A stretch of DNA of 42,084 nucleotides, taken from Bacillota bacterium. Its GTDB lineage: Bacteria > Bacillota > Clostridia > Christensenellales > UBA3700. The translations under genes and the position numbers were made by a program. The notes under the pieces were generated by a model, which saw nothing but the letters and a program-made list of their open reading frames with translations, was not told where the DNA came from and searched no databases. The stretch's first letter is position 1; each line of letters begins with the position of its first letter. Shown in pieces: positions 22,368-31,111 of this stretch. The stretch lies in the NCBI GenBank assembly GCA_023396095.1, contig JAEWXG010000005.1:1-42084 (forward strand), in the 5' to 3' direction.

Positions 22368-23113
22368 AGTACAACTTCCTCCAATTTGAATATTGGTCCA
22401 TCTTTACAAGCACGCAAATTTTTAATCCCGCTTTTTGTCTTTATCTCACAATTGCAAACAAGACAAGCTCCGAAACCACAACCCATTCTCTTCTCAAGCG
22501 ATATATATGTATGGCTATACGGAAGATTTTTGCATTTATATAAACTCTTGTACATAATTTCTGGTCCGCAACAAAAAATGTAATCATAATGCTCGTTTTC
22601 CATTTTTTTATCAGCTAGTTCGGTCGCATATCCTTTATAACCAAAAGTGCCATCGTCAGTTGCTATTTGGTAATTTTCTTTATTTAAATAAATTTTTTCT
22701 TTTGTTGCATACCCTATAATTACATCTACCTTTGATTTTTTATTGCATCTTTCTATCAAAGGAAACATGGCAGCCCCTACTCCTCCGCCAATTAATAATA
22801 TTCTTTTATTATCATCAACCTCTGGAAACCCATTTCCGAGTGGCAATAACACATTAATTATTGTTTCTTTTTCATACCCGCTAAGTTCTTTGGTTCCTTC
22901 TCCAACTACTTGATAATATACTTCCAATTTATTGTCATAATAATCAGAAACACATAATGGTCTTCTTAACAGTCTTTTTTCATTTTTTAACTTAATGTTT
23001 AGAAACTGTCCTGGTTTAATATTTTCAATAACTTCTTTAGCGTCTAAAACCAATAGATAAATTCCGCTCGCAACTTCCTCGTTTTTAAGAATTTTTAACT
23101 TATAATCTTTCAT
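22364..23113 (-). CDS. pyrK: dihydroorotate dehydrogenase electron transfer subunit
   Basis: The protein has 249 residues from the ATG at 23113, 1 nt after the carB stop. The upstream in-frame ATG at 23134 lies in carB. It has a FAD domain with RRPLCVSDYY, an NAD domain with LLIGGGVGAAMFPLI, and a 2Fe-2S site C212-x4-C217-x2-C220-x15-C236. It links PyrD to NAD. AGGAAAT lies just upstream of the start. Confidence 0.95.
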   Translation of the reverse strand: MKDYKLKILKNEEVASGIYLLVLDAKEVIENIKPGQFLNIKLKNEKRLLRRPLCVSDYYDNKLEVYYQVVGEGTKELSGYEKETIINVLLPLGNGFPEVDDNKRILLIGGGVGAAMFPLIERCNKKSKVDVIIGYATKEKIYLNKENYQIATDDGTFGYKGYATELADKKMENEHYDYIFCCGPEIMYKSLYKCKNLPYSHTYISLEKRMGCGFGACLVCNCEIKTKSGIKNLRACKDGPIFKLEEVVL

Positions 23114-23114
23114 C

Positions 23115-26100
23115 TTATATTTCCTGTAATGCAATAGGCTTTAAATCCTTTTCAGTTTTTCTTAATTTTAAAGCTTCGCATAATGCTTTTGCTGTATCAA
23201 TGCTAGTCAAGCAAGGTATTCCCATCTCTACAGCCGTTCTTCTAATTTTAAAGCCATCTCTTGAAGACTCTCTTCCTTTAGTTGGAGTGTTGATTATTAG
23301 TCCTAATATTCCTTTCTTTGCTAAATATACGATGTCACCGTTTTTATTTTCTGTAACCTTATTAACCACCATTGCATATATATCATGTTCTGCTAAAAAT
23401 TTAGCTGTTCCATCTGTCGCAAAGATTTTGTATCCCATTTGGTCATATTCTTTTGCAATCGGTAACAATTCTTTTTTGAAATTATCAGAAACTGACATTA
23501 CTACCCCAACTTCATCGGCAATTCTTATACCCGACGCCAACAATCCTTTTAATAAAGCTTCTTCAAAACTTTCACTTAGCCCTAATACTTCTCCTGTTGA
23601 TTTCATCTCTGGGCTTGCAGATATTTCTAAATCAGGTAGTTTTTCTGAAGAAAATACAGGCACTTTAACAGCATAATAATGAGCTTTTGGATACAATCCT
23701 ACACCATATTCAAAATCTTTCAATTTCATACCTAATGCGCATTTAACAGCAAGCTCGACTAAAGGTAATCCTGTAACTTTTGAAATGTATGGTACAGTTC
23801 TTGAAGATCTTGGGTTAACTTCGATAATATATAATTTATCGTTAGCTATAATGTATTGAATATTTATCATTCCAATTGTTTTACAAGCAAGAGCAAGCTT
23901 TTTAGTAACATCTTTAATCTCTTCAACCTTCTCGTCTGTAATATGGATTGAAGGATATACAGATATGCTATCTCCACTATGAACGCCAGCTCTTTCAATA
24001 TGCTCCATAATTCCTGGTATCAAAATATTTTCTCCATCACAAATCGCATCAACTTCAACTTCCATTCCTGTGATATATTTATCAATCAAAATAGGGTGTT
24101 CTTGTTCAATCGAATTGACTATGTCCATATAATCTTTCAAGTCCTTTTGTGTGTAAGCTATTTCCATACCTTGCCCACCAAGAACATAACTTGGTCTTAC
24201 TAAAACTGGGTAACCTAATTCTTCCGCAACTTTTGTCGCCTCGTCGATTGTGTAAACTGTATGCCCTTTTGGTCTTGATAGATTTAGTTTTTCTAAAATT
24301 CGATCAAACAACTCTCTATCCTCTGCGGCATCAATATCCTCTTGTTGTGTTCCTAAAATTAAATATCCATAATCTTTTACACTCTTAGTTAATTTGATTG
24401 CAGTTTGACCACCGAATTGAACCATTACTCCAACTGGTTTTTCTTTCTCTAAAATATTAATTACTTCTTCTGTCGTTAGCGGATCAAAATATAATTTATC
24501 TGCTGTATCAAAATCTGTACTTACAGTTTCTGGATTGTTGTTAATAATAATCGTGTTATATCCAGCTTTCTTTAAAGCCCACGCGCAATGAACTGAACAA
24601 TAATCAAACTCCACTCCTTGCCCAATTCTTATAGGACCTGACCCTAAAACAACAACTGTTTTGTTTGTAGCAATCACATCCTGACCTTTTCCGTTATAAG
24701 TACTGTAATAATATGGCGTTCCATTCTTACCATTTTTACTATTCAAATCTATAACCTTGTACTCTGGTAATATACCAAAACTAATTCTTTTTTCTCTAAC
24801 TTCTTTTTCTTCAATATTTAACAATCTTGCAATTGCTTTATCCGAAATGCCTATTTGCTTGAAAGCAAGCATTTTCTCTTTATTGAATATATTTTGTTGC
24901 AATGTTTTTATCTCTTTTTCAGCCTGTACTATCTTATTGATTTCCTCAATAAATTTTTCTGTAATTAATGTTTGTCTATGGATTGTTTCAATAGATATTC
25001 CTCTATGTAAAGCTTGCAATACAACGAACATTCTTTCATCATCTTTTATCCCTAATTTTTTAACCACTTCATCATCTGTTAAATGGTGATACTTTGACAT
25101 ATCTGTTTCCCAAATATTTAATTCAAGGGATCTAATTGCTTTCAAAAATGATTCTTGAAAATTTCCACCTATTGCCATTACTTCACCGGTAGCCTTCATT
25201 CTTGTTCCTAATAATTTATTAGCTTGAGTGAATTTATCAAAAGGCCAACGTGGGAATTTGCAAACAACATAATCAACTTGAGGTTCTTTCCCCGCAAAAT
25301 TGACACCATTTATCCCGCAAATTTCATCTAGATTGTATCCAATCGCAATTAATGATGATACTCTAGCAATTGGATATCCTGTTGCTTTACTAGCTAATGC
25401 AGACGATCTAGATACCCTTGGGTTTACTTCAATCAAATAATACTTATCTGAATTTGGATCAAGAGCATATTGAACATTACATCCTCCCTCGATCCCTATT
25501 GCTGCAATAATTTTTAAAGCAGACTCTTTCAACATTTGATATTGTTTTTTCGTTATTGTTTGGCAAGGTGCCACTACTATACTATCTCCGGTGTGAATTC
25601 CAACTGGATCTACATTTTCCATATCACATATAGCAATTGCTTTTCCAGATTTATCACGCATGACCTCAAACTCAATTTCCTTATACCCTTCTACACTCTT
25701 TTCAACCAATATTTGATTTACTCTTGAAGCTTTAATGCCAGCAGAAGCTACCATTCTTAGCTCTTCTATATTTCTTGCAAATCCTCCGCCTGTCCCCCCT
25801 AAGGTGTATGCTGGGCGTATGATAACAGGGAATCCTATTTTTAAAGCAAAGGCTTCCGCTTCTCTCACAGTCTGAACAACCTCACTATCTATTACTGGCT
25901 CTCCAATAGACATCATTGTCTCTTTAAATAATTCTCTATCTTCCGCCTTTTGAATTGCATCAACTGTCGTCCCTAAAAGTCTTATCCCTTCCCTTCTTAA
26001 AAATCCGCTTTCTGACAATTCAACAGCTAAATTCAAACCTGTTTGTCCTCCTAAAGTTGGAAGAATACTATCTGGCTTTTCTTTTAATATAATGTTTTGT

Positions 26101-26318
26101 ATAGTATCAATTTTTAATGGTTCTAAGTAGACTTTATCAGCCATTTGTTTATCTGTCATAATTGTTGCTGGATTAGAATTAATTAGTACAACCTCTATTC
26201 CATTCTCTCTCAACGCTCTACAAGCTTGGGTTCCTGCATAATCAAATTCTGCTGCTTGTCCAATTACTATCGGACCAGACCCTATTACCAAAACCTTTTT
26301 AATTCTATTATCTAACAT
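23115..26318 (-). CDS. carB: carbamoyl-phosphate synthase large subunit
   Basis: The protein has 1067 residues from the ATG at 26318 (MLDNRIKKVLVIGSGP). AGAGGTG supports this start over the in-frame one at 26366. Two ATP-grasp halves are visible: VLVIGSGPIVIGQAAEFDYAG starts the first and VVLGSGPIRIGQGVEFDYCS the second. A C-terminal MGS-like allosteric domain (YKIFATDGTAKFLAEHDI) follows. It is full length with no obvious lesions. The small subunit gene carA is not present in this operon, although it normally lies directly upstream of carB. Confidence 0.96.
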   Translation of the reverse strand: MLDNRIKKVLVIGSGPIVIGQAAEFDYAGTQACRALRENGIEVVLINSNPATIMTDKQMADKVYLEPLKIDTIQNIILKEKPDSILPTLGGQTGLNLAVELSESGFLRREGIRLLGTTVDAIQKAEDRELFKETMMSIGEPVIDSEVVQTVREAEAFALKIGFPVIIRPAYTLGGTGGGFARNIEELRMVASAGIKASRVNQILVEKSVEGYKEIEFEVMRDKSGKAIAICDMENVDPVGIHTGDSIVVAPCQTITKKQYQMLKESALKIIAAIGIEGGCNVQYALDPNSDKYYLIEVNPRVSRSSALASKATGYPIARVSSLIAIGYNLDEICGINGVNFAGKEPQVDYVVCKFPRWPFDKFTQANKLLGTRMKATGEVMAIGGNFQESFLKAIRSLELNIWETDMSKYHHLTDDEVVKKLGIKDDERMFVVLQALHRGISIETIHRQTLITEKFIEEINKIVQAEKEIKTLQQNIFNKEKMLAFKQIGISDKAIARLLNIEEKEVREKRISFGILPEYKVIDLNSKNGKNGTPYYYSTYNGKGQDVIATNKTVVVLGSGPIRIGQGVEFDYCSVHCAWALKKAGYNTIIINNNPETVSTDFDTADKLYFDPLTTEEVINILEKEKPVGVMVQFGGQTAIKLTKSVKDYGYLILGTQQEDIDAAEDRELFDRILEKLNLSRPKGHTVYTIDEATKVAEELGYPVLVRPSYVLGGQGMEIAYTQKDLKDYMDIVNSIEQEHPILIDKYITGMEVEVDAICDGENILIPGIMEHIERAGVHSGDSISVYPSIHITDEKVEEIKDVTKKLALACKTIGMINIQYIIANDKLYIIEVNPRSSRTVPYISKVTGLPLVELAVKCALGMKLKDFEYGVGLYPKAHYYAVKVPVFSSEKLPDLEISASPEMKSTGEVLGLSESFEEALLKGLLASGIRIADEVGVVMSVSDNFKKELLPIAKEYDQMGYKIFATDGTAKFLAEHDIYAMVVNKVTENKNGDIVYLAKKGILGLIINTPTKGRESSRDGFKIRRTAVEMGIPCLTSIDTAKALCEALKLRKTEKDLKPIALQEI

Positions 26319-26329
26319 TTTTACACCTC

Positions 26330-27226
26330 TTATATTGTTAATAAATCTTCTTTCATTTTTAAACAAGCTTTCCTTGCTGCTTCTTGATAACTTAAACCTT
26401 TATATTGTTCTTCTTTGTATGCACAAATAATTCCTCTTGATGAGTTCACTATTCCCCCATTCCTATTTTCATCAAATATTCCTTTAATATCTTTTGCTCC
26501 TCCCCCTTGAGCTCCATACCCAGGAATCAAGAAAAACATTTTTTTATGTGCTTTTCTAATATTTTCTCCTTCTTCCTTGTGAGTTGCTCCAACAACTGCT
26601 CCAATAGAAGAATACCCATATTTTCCGACAAGCTTTTCACCCCATTGTTCTACCAATGTAGCAACTTCTTGATATACAGTTTTATCTCCAATCATTTTGT
26701 TTTGTAGTTGATCACTCGATGGATTTGAAGTCTTAACTAAAATAAATAGCCCTTTATCGTTTTTTATACAATCATCAACAAATGGCTCAATCCCATCTAC
26801 TCCCAAATATGGATTTACTGTAATAAAATCAGAATCAAAACCAATAAATTTTTTACCATTAATCTCTATGCCTGATAAATAAGCTTTAGAATATGCTTTA
26901 GATGTTGCCCCAATATCATTCCTTTTTACATCCGCTATTGTTATTAACCCTTTATTTTTTGCATACTTCAAAGTCTCTTCAAAAACTTGCATTCCCTTAT
27001 AGCCGTATTGCTCATAATATGCAACTTGTACTTTAACGCCAGGAACAATATCATAAATTGCATCTATAATGTCAAAATTAAATTTTTGTATAGCAGAACA
27101 CACATCGTCAATATTGTTGCATTTTTTTCTAATATCTTCTGGCAAATATTCAAAAGTTGTATCTATCCCAACAACTGTAGGATTATTTTTTTCCTTAATC
27201 TTCTCTATTAATTTATCTATTACCAT
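26330..27226 (-). CDS. pyrF: orotidine 5-phosphate decarboxylase, long (type 2) form
   Basis: The 298-residue protein has TIADVKRNDIGATSKAY near residue 95, where the active-site Asp-Lys pair sits, and FITVNPYLGVDGIEPF near 135. The length and PGYGAQGG near 240 place it in the long subfamily. It makes UMP from OMP. The ATG overlaps the last codons of pyrC. Confidence 0.95.
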   Translation of the reverse strand: MVIDKLIEKIKEKNNPTVVGIDTTFEYLPEDIRKKCNNIDDVCSAIQKFNFDIIDAIYDIVPGVKVQVAYYEQYGYKGMQVFEETLKYAKNKGLITIADVKRNDIGATSKAYSKAYLSGIEINGKKFIGFDSDFITVNPYLGVDGIEPFVDDCIKNDKGLFILVKTSNPSSDQLQNKMIGDKTVYQEVATLVEQWGEKLVGKYGYSSIGAVVGATHKEEGENIRKAHKKMFFLIPGYGAQGGGAKDIKGIFDENRNGGIVNSSRGIICAYKEEQYKGLSYQEAARKACLKMKEDLLTI

Positions 27227-28524
27227 TTAACAATTTCCTCTTTATAGTATTTTAATCTTCCTTCAACTATAGTTGCGATAACTTTTCCATATACTTCCAT
27301 TCCGTTAAAAGGAGTGTTTTTTCCTTTTGAAAAGAATTGGTTGCTGTCAATCATATACTTTTGATCAAGATCAACTATAGCAAAATCTGCAATAGAGCCT
27401 TCTTTTATTTCTCCACTCTCAACATTGATTATTTTTGCAGGATTTGTAGACATTAGTTTTATTACTGTTTCTAAATTCAAGCCATTCTCTTTAACGAGTT
27501 TCGTATAGCTTATCGAAAAAGATGTTTCAATCCCGGATATACCGTTAGTAGCATTTTGAAAATCAGTTTCTTTATCCAATTTTGTATGTGGCGCATGATC
27601 TGTGCATATAACATCGATTGTCCCATCTTTTATGGCTTGTATAACAGCTTGTCTATCTTCTTCTCCTCTGATTGGTGGATTAACTTTTGCCATTGTATTA
27701 TATCCCGAAGCAATTTTATCAGTAAGAGCAAAATAGTGAGGGCACGTTTCACAAGTTACTTTAACACCCCTCTCCTTAGCTTCTTTAATTAACTGTAATC
27801 CGAGTTTTGTAGAAACATGCTGTATATGTACCTTTGTTTTTAAATTTTCTGCAAGCACTAAATCTCTAGCTATATGAACCTCTTCCGCTGCCTTATTTAT
27901 TCCTCTTAATCCTAGCTTTAAAGATGTTTCTCCTTCATTCATAACGCCACCATTTACCAAAGTATAATCCTCTTCATGGCACATTATTGTCTCTTCAATA
28001 TCCTTTGTGTATTCAAGTGCTAGCGCCATAACGTGTGCGTTCATAATAGACTTTCCATCATCAGTAAACGCTTTTGCCCCTGCCTTTTTCATAAGTTTCA
28101 TTTCCGCAAGTTCTTCGCCTTTTTGTTCCTTTGTCACACATCCTGAAGGATAAATCTTACATAAGTCTATTTCTTTTTGTCTATCAACAATGTATTTAAC
28201 CAAGTAAGCATTATCAATAACTGGCTTAGTATTAGGCATTGACAATAACGCCGTTACACCTCCTCTTACCGCAGCTTTTGCCCCTGTTTCAATCGTTTCT
28301 TTTCCTTCAAAACCGGGTTCCCTCAAATGAACATGTATATCTACTAGCCCTGGGATAATTGTCTCGTTTTTACAAAAAATTACCTTTTGAGTAGAATCTA
28401 TTGTTGATTTGTTTATTGAATCAATTAATGCCCCTGCTTTAACAATTTTTTCAACTCTTCCATCTTGTCCTATACTAATATCTACTCTCTCTCCTTTTGG
28501 AGTCTTTACATTCGCTATTATCAT
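27220..28524 (-). CDS. pyrC: dihydroorotase
   Basis: The protein has 434 residues from the ATG at 28524, with AGGAGGAAAGCA upstream. The longer frame starting at 28569 lies inside pyrB. The metal ligands are visible: HVHLREPG near residue 58, CHEEDY near 179, HIQHVSTKLG near 231, and CTDHAPH near 305. It is a class I (multifunctional-type) dihydroorotase. Its start overlaps the pyrB stop as ATGA, so the two are translationally coupled. Confidence 0.95.
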   Translation of the reverse strand: MIIANVKTPKGERVDISIGQDGRVEKIVKAGALIDSINKSTIDSTQKVIFCKNETIIPGLVDIHVHLREPGFEGKETIETGAKAAVRGGVTALLSMPNTKPVIDNAYLVKYIVDRQKEIDLCKIYPSGCVTKEQKGEELAEMKLMKKAGAKAFTDDGKSIMNAHVMALALEYTKDIEETIMCHEEDYTLVNGGVMNEGETSLKLGLRGINKAAEEVHIARDLVLAENLKTKVHIQHVSTKLGLQLIKEAKERGVKVTCETCPHYFALTDKIASGYNTMAKVNPPIRGEEDRQAVIQAIKDGTIDVICTDHAPHTKLDKETDFQNATNGISGIETSFSISYTKLVKENGLNLETVIKLMSTNPAKIINVESGEIKEGSIADFAIVDLDQKYMIDSNQFFSKGKNTPFNGMEVYGKVIATIVEGRLKYYKEEIVKW

Positions 28525-29438
28525 TGCTTTCCTCCTAACAAAATTCCCAATATTGCCATTCTTACACATAGCCCGTTCTGAACTTGTTCATCTATTTTGC
28601 TATACTGATTATTCCTCACCATTGAAGAAGCAAGTTCTATTCCTTCGTTTACAGGACCTGGGTGAATTATTATGCAATCTTTTTTTGCATATCTAATTGT
28701 TTCTTCATTAATTTGATATTGTGATGTATATTCTTGCAAGGAAGGAAATAGACTTCCTTGTCTTTCAAATTGAATTCTTAATGTTGAAACTACATCAGTA
28801 TCTTCTAACCCTTCTTTTAGATTTTGATAAATTGTAACCCCTAAACTTTCTTTTGCATAAGGCATTAAAGTATTTGGCCCCACAATTCCTACTTGTGCTC
28901 CGAACTTTTTGAATAGTGCAATTTGACTCATTGCAACTCTACTATGCTTAATATCCCCTATAATTAAAACTTTTATTTTTTCAAGTTTTTGATATTCAGC
29001 GATTGTCATAGCATCCAAAAGAGCTTGTGTTGGATGGGCATGCAACCCGTCCCCAGCATTAACTATCGGAATATCAAGTGTTTGTGATAGCAAATAAGGA
29101 GTTCCAGCTATAGAATGCCTTATTATTAAAGCATCTGTCCCAATTTGTTTTAAAGTAATTGCTGTATCAATTAGCGATTCTCCCTTTTGAACAGAAGAAC
29201 GCTCAACATCTACTGATGTTACATTACCGCCTAAAAATTTAACTGCATTTTCGAAAGAGTTTTTTGTTCTTGTGCTGTTTTCATAAAATAATGTTGCAAC
29301 ACTTTTTCCTTGCAAGGTGTCAAATTTTTTATTCCCCTTTAATATTTCTTGTTTTATTTCTTGTGACTTCTCAAGAATGTTTAAAATATCGTCTTTTGTT
29401 AAGGATTCGATATCTAAAAGATTTTTTATGTTTAACAT
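28521..29438 (-). CDS. pyrB: aspartate carbamoyltransferase catalytic subunit
   Basis: The protein has 305 residues from the ATG at 29438 (MLNIKNLLDIESL). GAGAGGG 4 nt upstream supports it, and the frame opening at 29489 runs through the attenuator. STRTKNSFENA near residue 53 and HPTQALLDAMTI near 132 bind carbamoyl phosphate, and HPGPVNEGIE near 256 is the 240s loop. It is the first gene of the operon and lies directly behind the attenuator. No pyrI regulatory subunit is present. Confidence 0.95.
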   Translation of the reverse strand: MLNIKNLLDIESLTKDDILNILEKSQEIKQEILKGNKKFDTLQGKSVATLFYENSTRTKNSFENAVKFLGGNVTSVDVERSSVQKGESLIDTAITLKQIGTDALIIRHSIAGTPYLLSQTLDIPIVNAGDGLHAHPTQALLDAMTIAEYQKLEKIKVLIIGDIKHSRVAMSQIALFKKFGAQVGIVGPNTLMPYAKESLGVTIYQNLKEGLEDTDVVSTLRIQFERQGSLFPSLQEYTSQYQINEETIRYAKKDCIIIHPGPVNEGIELASSMVRNNQYSKIDEQVQNGLCVRMAILGILLGGKQ

Positions 29439-29447
29439 ACACCCTCT

Positions 29448-29538
29448 CAAAAAATAACTTTCTCGATGATAGAGAAAGTGCGCAAACATAATTAGTGAAA
29501 AACATCTTGAGGCATCTCTGTACCATCTTTAAAGACAT
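29448..29538 (-). promoter_or_regulatory. PyrR-binding attenuator of the pyr operon
   Basis: The RNA can form three structures. The PyrR hairpin is GGUA-CAGAGA-UGCC (29511-29524) on a lower stem AUGUCUU/AAGAUGU, with an internal UAAAGAU loop. The hexaloop CAGAGA fits the CNGNGA consensus. The terminator is ACUUUCUC/GAGAAAGU (29457-29464 and 29472-29479), followed by a U run. The antiterminator pairs GAUGGUA and GAGA with UCUCUAUCAUC (29465-29475), excluding both others. This is the standard logic: PyrR with UMP or UTP holds the first hairpin and lets termination occur. Confidence 0.88.
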
Positions 29539-29542
29539 ACTA

Positions 29543-29571
29543 ATTATAATTTTGTTCTTTTAATTTTTCAA
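29543..29571 (-). promoter_or_regulatory. pyr operon promoter
   Basis: On the minus strand TTGAAA (29566-29571), exactly 17 bp, TATAAT (29543-29548). Transcription should start near 29536, at the foot of the PyrR hairpin. Confidence 0.88.
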
Positions 29572-29677
29572 CTATATTTATGGAATATTGTCATTATTCT
29601 TTATAAATTAAAAAATGAATAAAATGCATTTATTAAATTTCAATGGCAACAAAACACATCAAAAAATTAAGCGATAT

Positions 29678-29685
29678 GCTAAAAT
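29678..29685 (+). promoter_or_regulatory. Extended -10 placed for a leaderless message
   Basis: TGC-TAAAAT ends 6 nt before the ATG at 29692, and there is no ribosome site. The transcript would begin at or next to the start codon. Confidence 0.6.
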
Positions 29686-29691
29686 AATCTT

Positions 29692-30231
29692 ATGAAAAAT
29701 GTTAGCGTTGGATTATTTGCCGCATTAATACTAGCACTGGTAAAAATTTTAAAGGTTGTTTTTAAATTTTTATATTATGTAATTGGAAAAATCTGCATTT
29801 ATTTAGGATTGCATTTCCCGTTGCTGTATCTATTTATTACCTCCTTTTTTATGATTTTCAAAAAAATTGATTTTGCAAAGCACGATCTAAACTATTTATT
29901 ATTTTTTATCGGACTCATGATTTCCTTCTTTTGCATGCTAGCAACACTTATAAAAAATTTAATAGTTAATCCAAAAGGTTTAAAGGAATACTTTAGAAGA
30001 AAGGAACAGGAGAATTCTCCTTCGGAAAGCCAAATAGAAAATCCTCAAAAAGAACAAAATACTAACACTACAATAAAAAAATATCCTATTGTGTATCCTT
30101 CTCAAAATAATCCCAATATTATCATTTTTGAATATGAAACAAAATATGATGTTTATTTCAAAGATGCTAACGGAATAACTCAAATAGATACAAAACCTAA
30201 AACCTTAATTTGCAATAATAAGCCAAAGTAA
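29692..30231 (+). CDS. hypothetical membrane protein
   Basis: The 179-residue protein has about three to four hydrophobic segments in residues 5-95 (VGLFAALILALVKIL, FLYYVIGKICIYLG, LYLFITSFFMIF, LLFFIGLMISFFCMLATLI). A soluble, charged C-terminal part with no family I know follows. It stands alone between the divergent pyr operon and cysE. It has an extended -10 almost abutting its ATG and no Shine-Dalgarno, so it is probably translated from a leaderless message. Confidence 0.65.
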   Translation: MKNVSVGLFAALILALVKILKVVFKFLYYVIGKICIYLGLHFPLLYLFITSFFMIFKKIDFAKHDLNYLLFFIGLMISFFCMLATLIKNLIVNPKGLKEYFRRKEQENSPSESQIENPQKEQNTNTTIKKYPIVYPSQNNPNIIIFEYETKYDVYFKDANGITQIDTKPKTLICNNKPK

Positions 30232-30412
30232 AATTTATTAACAATATTCATCATATCTTCTAAATTGAATATTTTGATGTTATTTAATGTTATGTATATG
30301 CTTGTTTATTTTATTAATTTTAATTTTATTTCTGCAATATTTTTTCTTTTCCTTTGTCTCTAATATTTTTTAAAAACCGTCTTTCATTTAATTATCTTTA
30401 TGCCGTATGGGT

Positions 30413-30441
30413 TTGACTATTACAGTGTTTATTTGTATTAT
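30413..30441 (+). promoter_or_regulatory. cysE promoter
   Basis: TTGACT (30413-30418), 17 bp, TATTAT (30436-30441). It lies within the 5-prime extension of the cysE frame, which rules out the upstream ATG at 30407 as the start. Confidence 0.75.
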
Positions 30442-30469
30442 AAGTATTACTAATATTTTAGGTGAAAAC

Positions 30470-31111
30470 ATGGGTAAAATAAAAAACGACATACAAGCCG
30501 CCTTAGAAAGAGATCCAGCAGCAAAAAGCAAGCTGGAAGTTTTCTTTTTATATCCTGGATTCAAAGCCCTTTATAGGCATAGAAGAATCCACTGGTTGTA
30601 TATGCATGGCTTTAAAGGCTTAGCACGTTTTTTAGCTTATAGAACTCGCCGCATTACTGGTGTTGATATACACCCAGCAGCAAAAATTGGATCAGGAGTT
30701 TTCATCGACCACGCTACTGGTGTTGTTATCGGCGAAACAGCAGAAATTGGCAACAATGTCACAATTTATCAAGGTGTTACAATTGGCGGAACAGGTAAAG
30801 AGGTCGGGAAAAGGCATCCTACTATCGAAGACAATGTTATGATTGCCTCTGGCGCTAAAGTTTTAGGCCCTATCACTATAGGCAAAGGCTCTAAGATTGG
30901 AGCCGGTTCTGTCGTTTTAAAAGATGTTCCACCTTTCTCAACCGTTGTTGGTGTTCCAGGAAGAATAGTTAAAACAAATGGTTCTAAAATTGATAACTTG
31001 GATCAAACAAAATTGCCAGACCCAATATTAGATGAATTTAAAAAATTGAATGATAAAATTGAACAATTAAAAAAGGATTTAGAAGATGCCAAAAGAAATA
31101 AAACTCTATAA
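30470..31111 (+). CDS. cysE: serine O-acetyltransferase
   Basis: The protein has 213 residues from the ATG at 30470 (MGKIKNDIQAALERDPAA), with AGGTG upstream. The N-terminal helical domain (residues 1-60) ends with the RHRRIHWLYMHG phrase. A left-handed beta-helix of hexapeptide repeats follows (GVDIHPAAKIGSGVFIDH, then GIVIGE-like and IGNNVTIYQGVT), with catalytic D and H in FIDHATG. It makes O-acetylserine for cysteine. Its end overlaps cysS by 26 nt, so the two are coupled. Confidence 0.95.
   Translation: MGKIKNDIQAALERDPAAKSKLEVFFLYPGFKALYRHRRIHWLYMHGFKGLARFLAYRTRRITGVDIHPAAKIGSGVFIDHATGVVIGETAEIGNNVTIYQGVTIGGTGKEVGKRHPTIEDNVMIASGAKVLGPITIGKGSKIGAGSVVLKDVPPFSTVVGVPGRIVKTNGSKIDNLDQTKLPDPILDEFKKLNDKIEQLKKDLEDAKRNKTL

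Noticed and set aside
29488..29547. Extra 9-bp outer stem of the PyrR hairpin (ATAATTAGT with ACTAATTAT)
   Set aside because: The 5-prime arm overlaps the promoter -10, so it would not be in the transcript.
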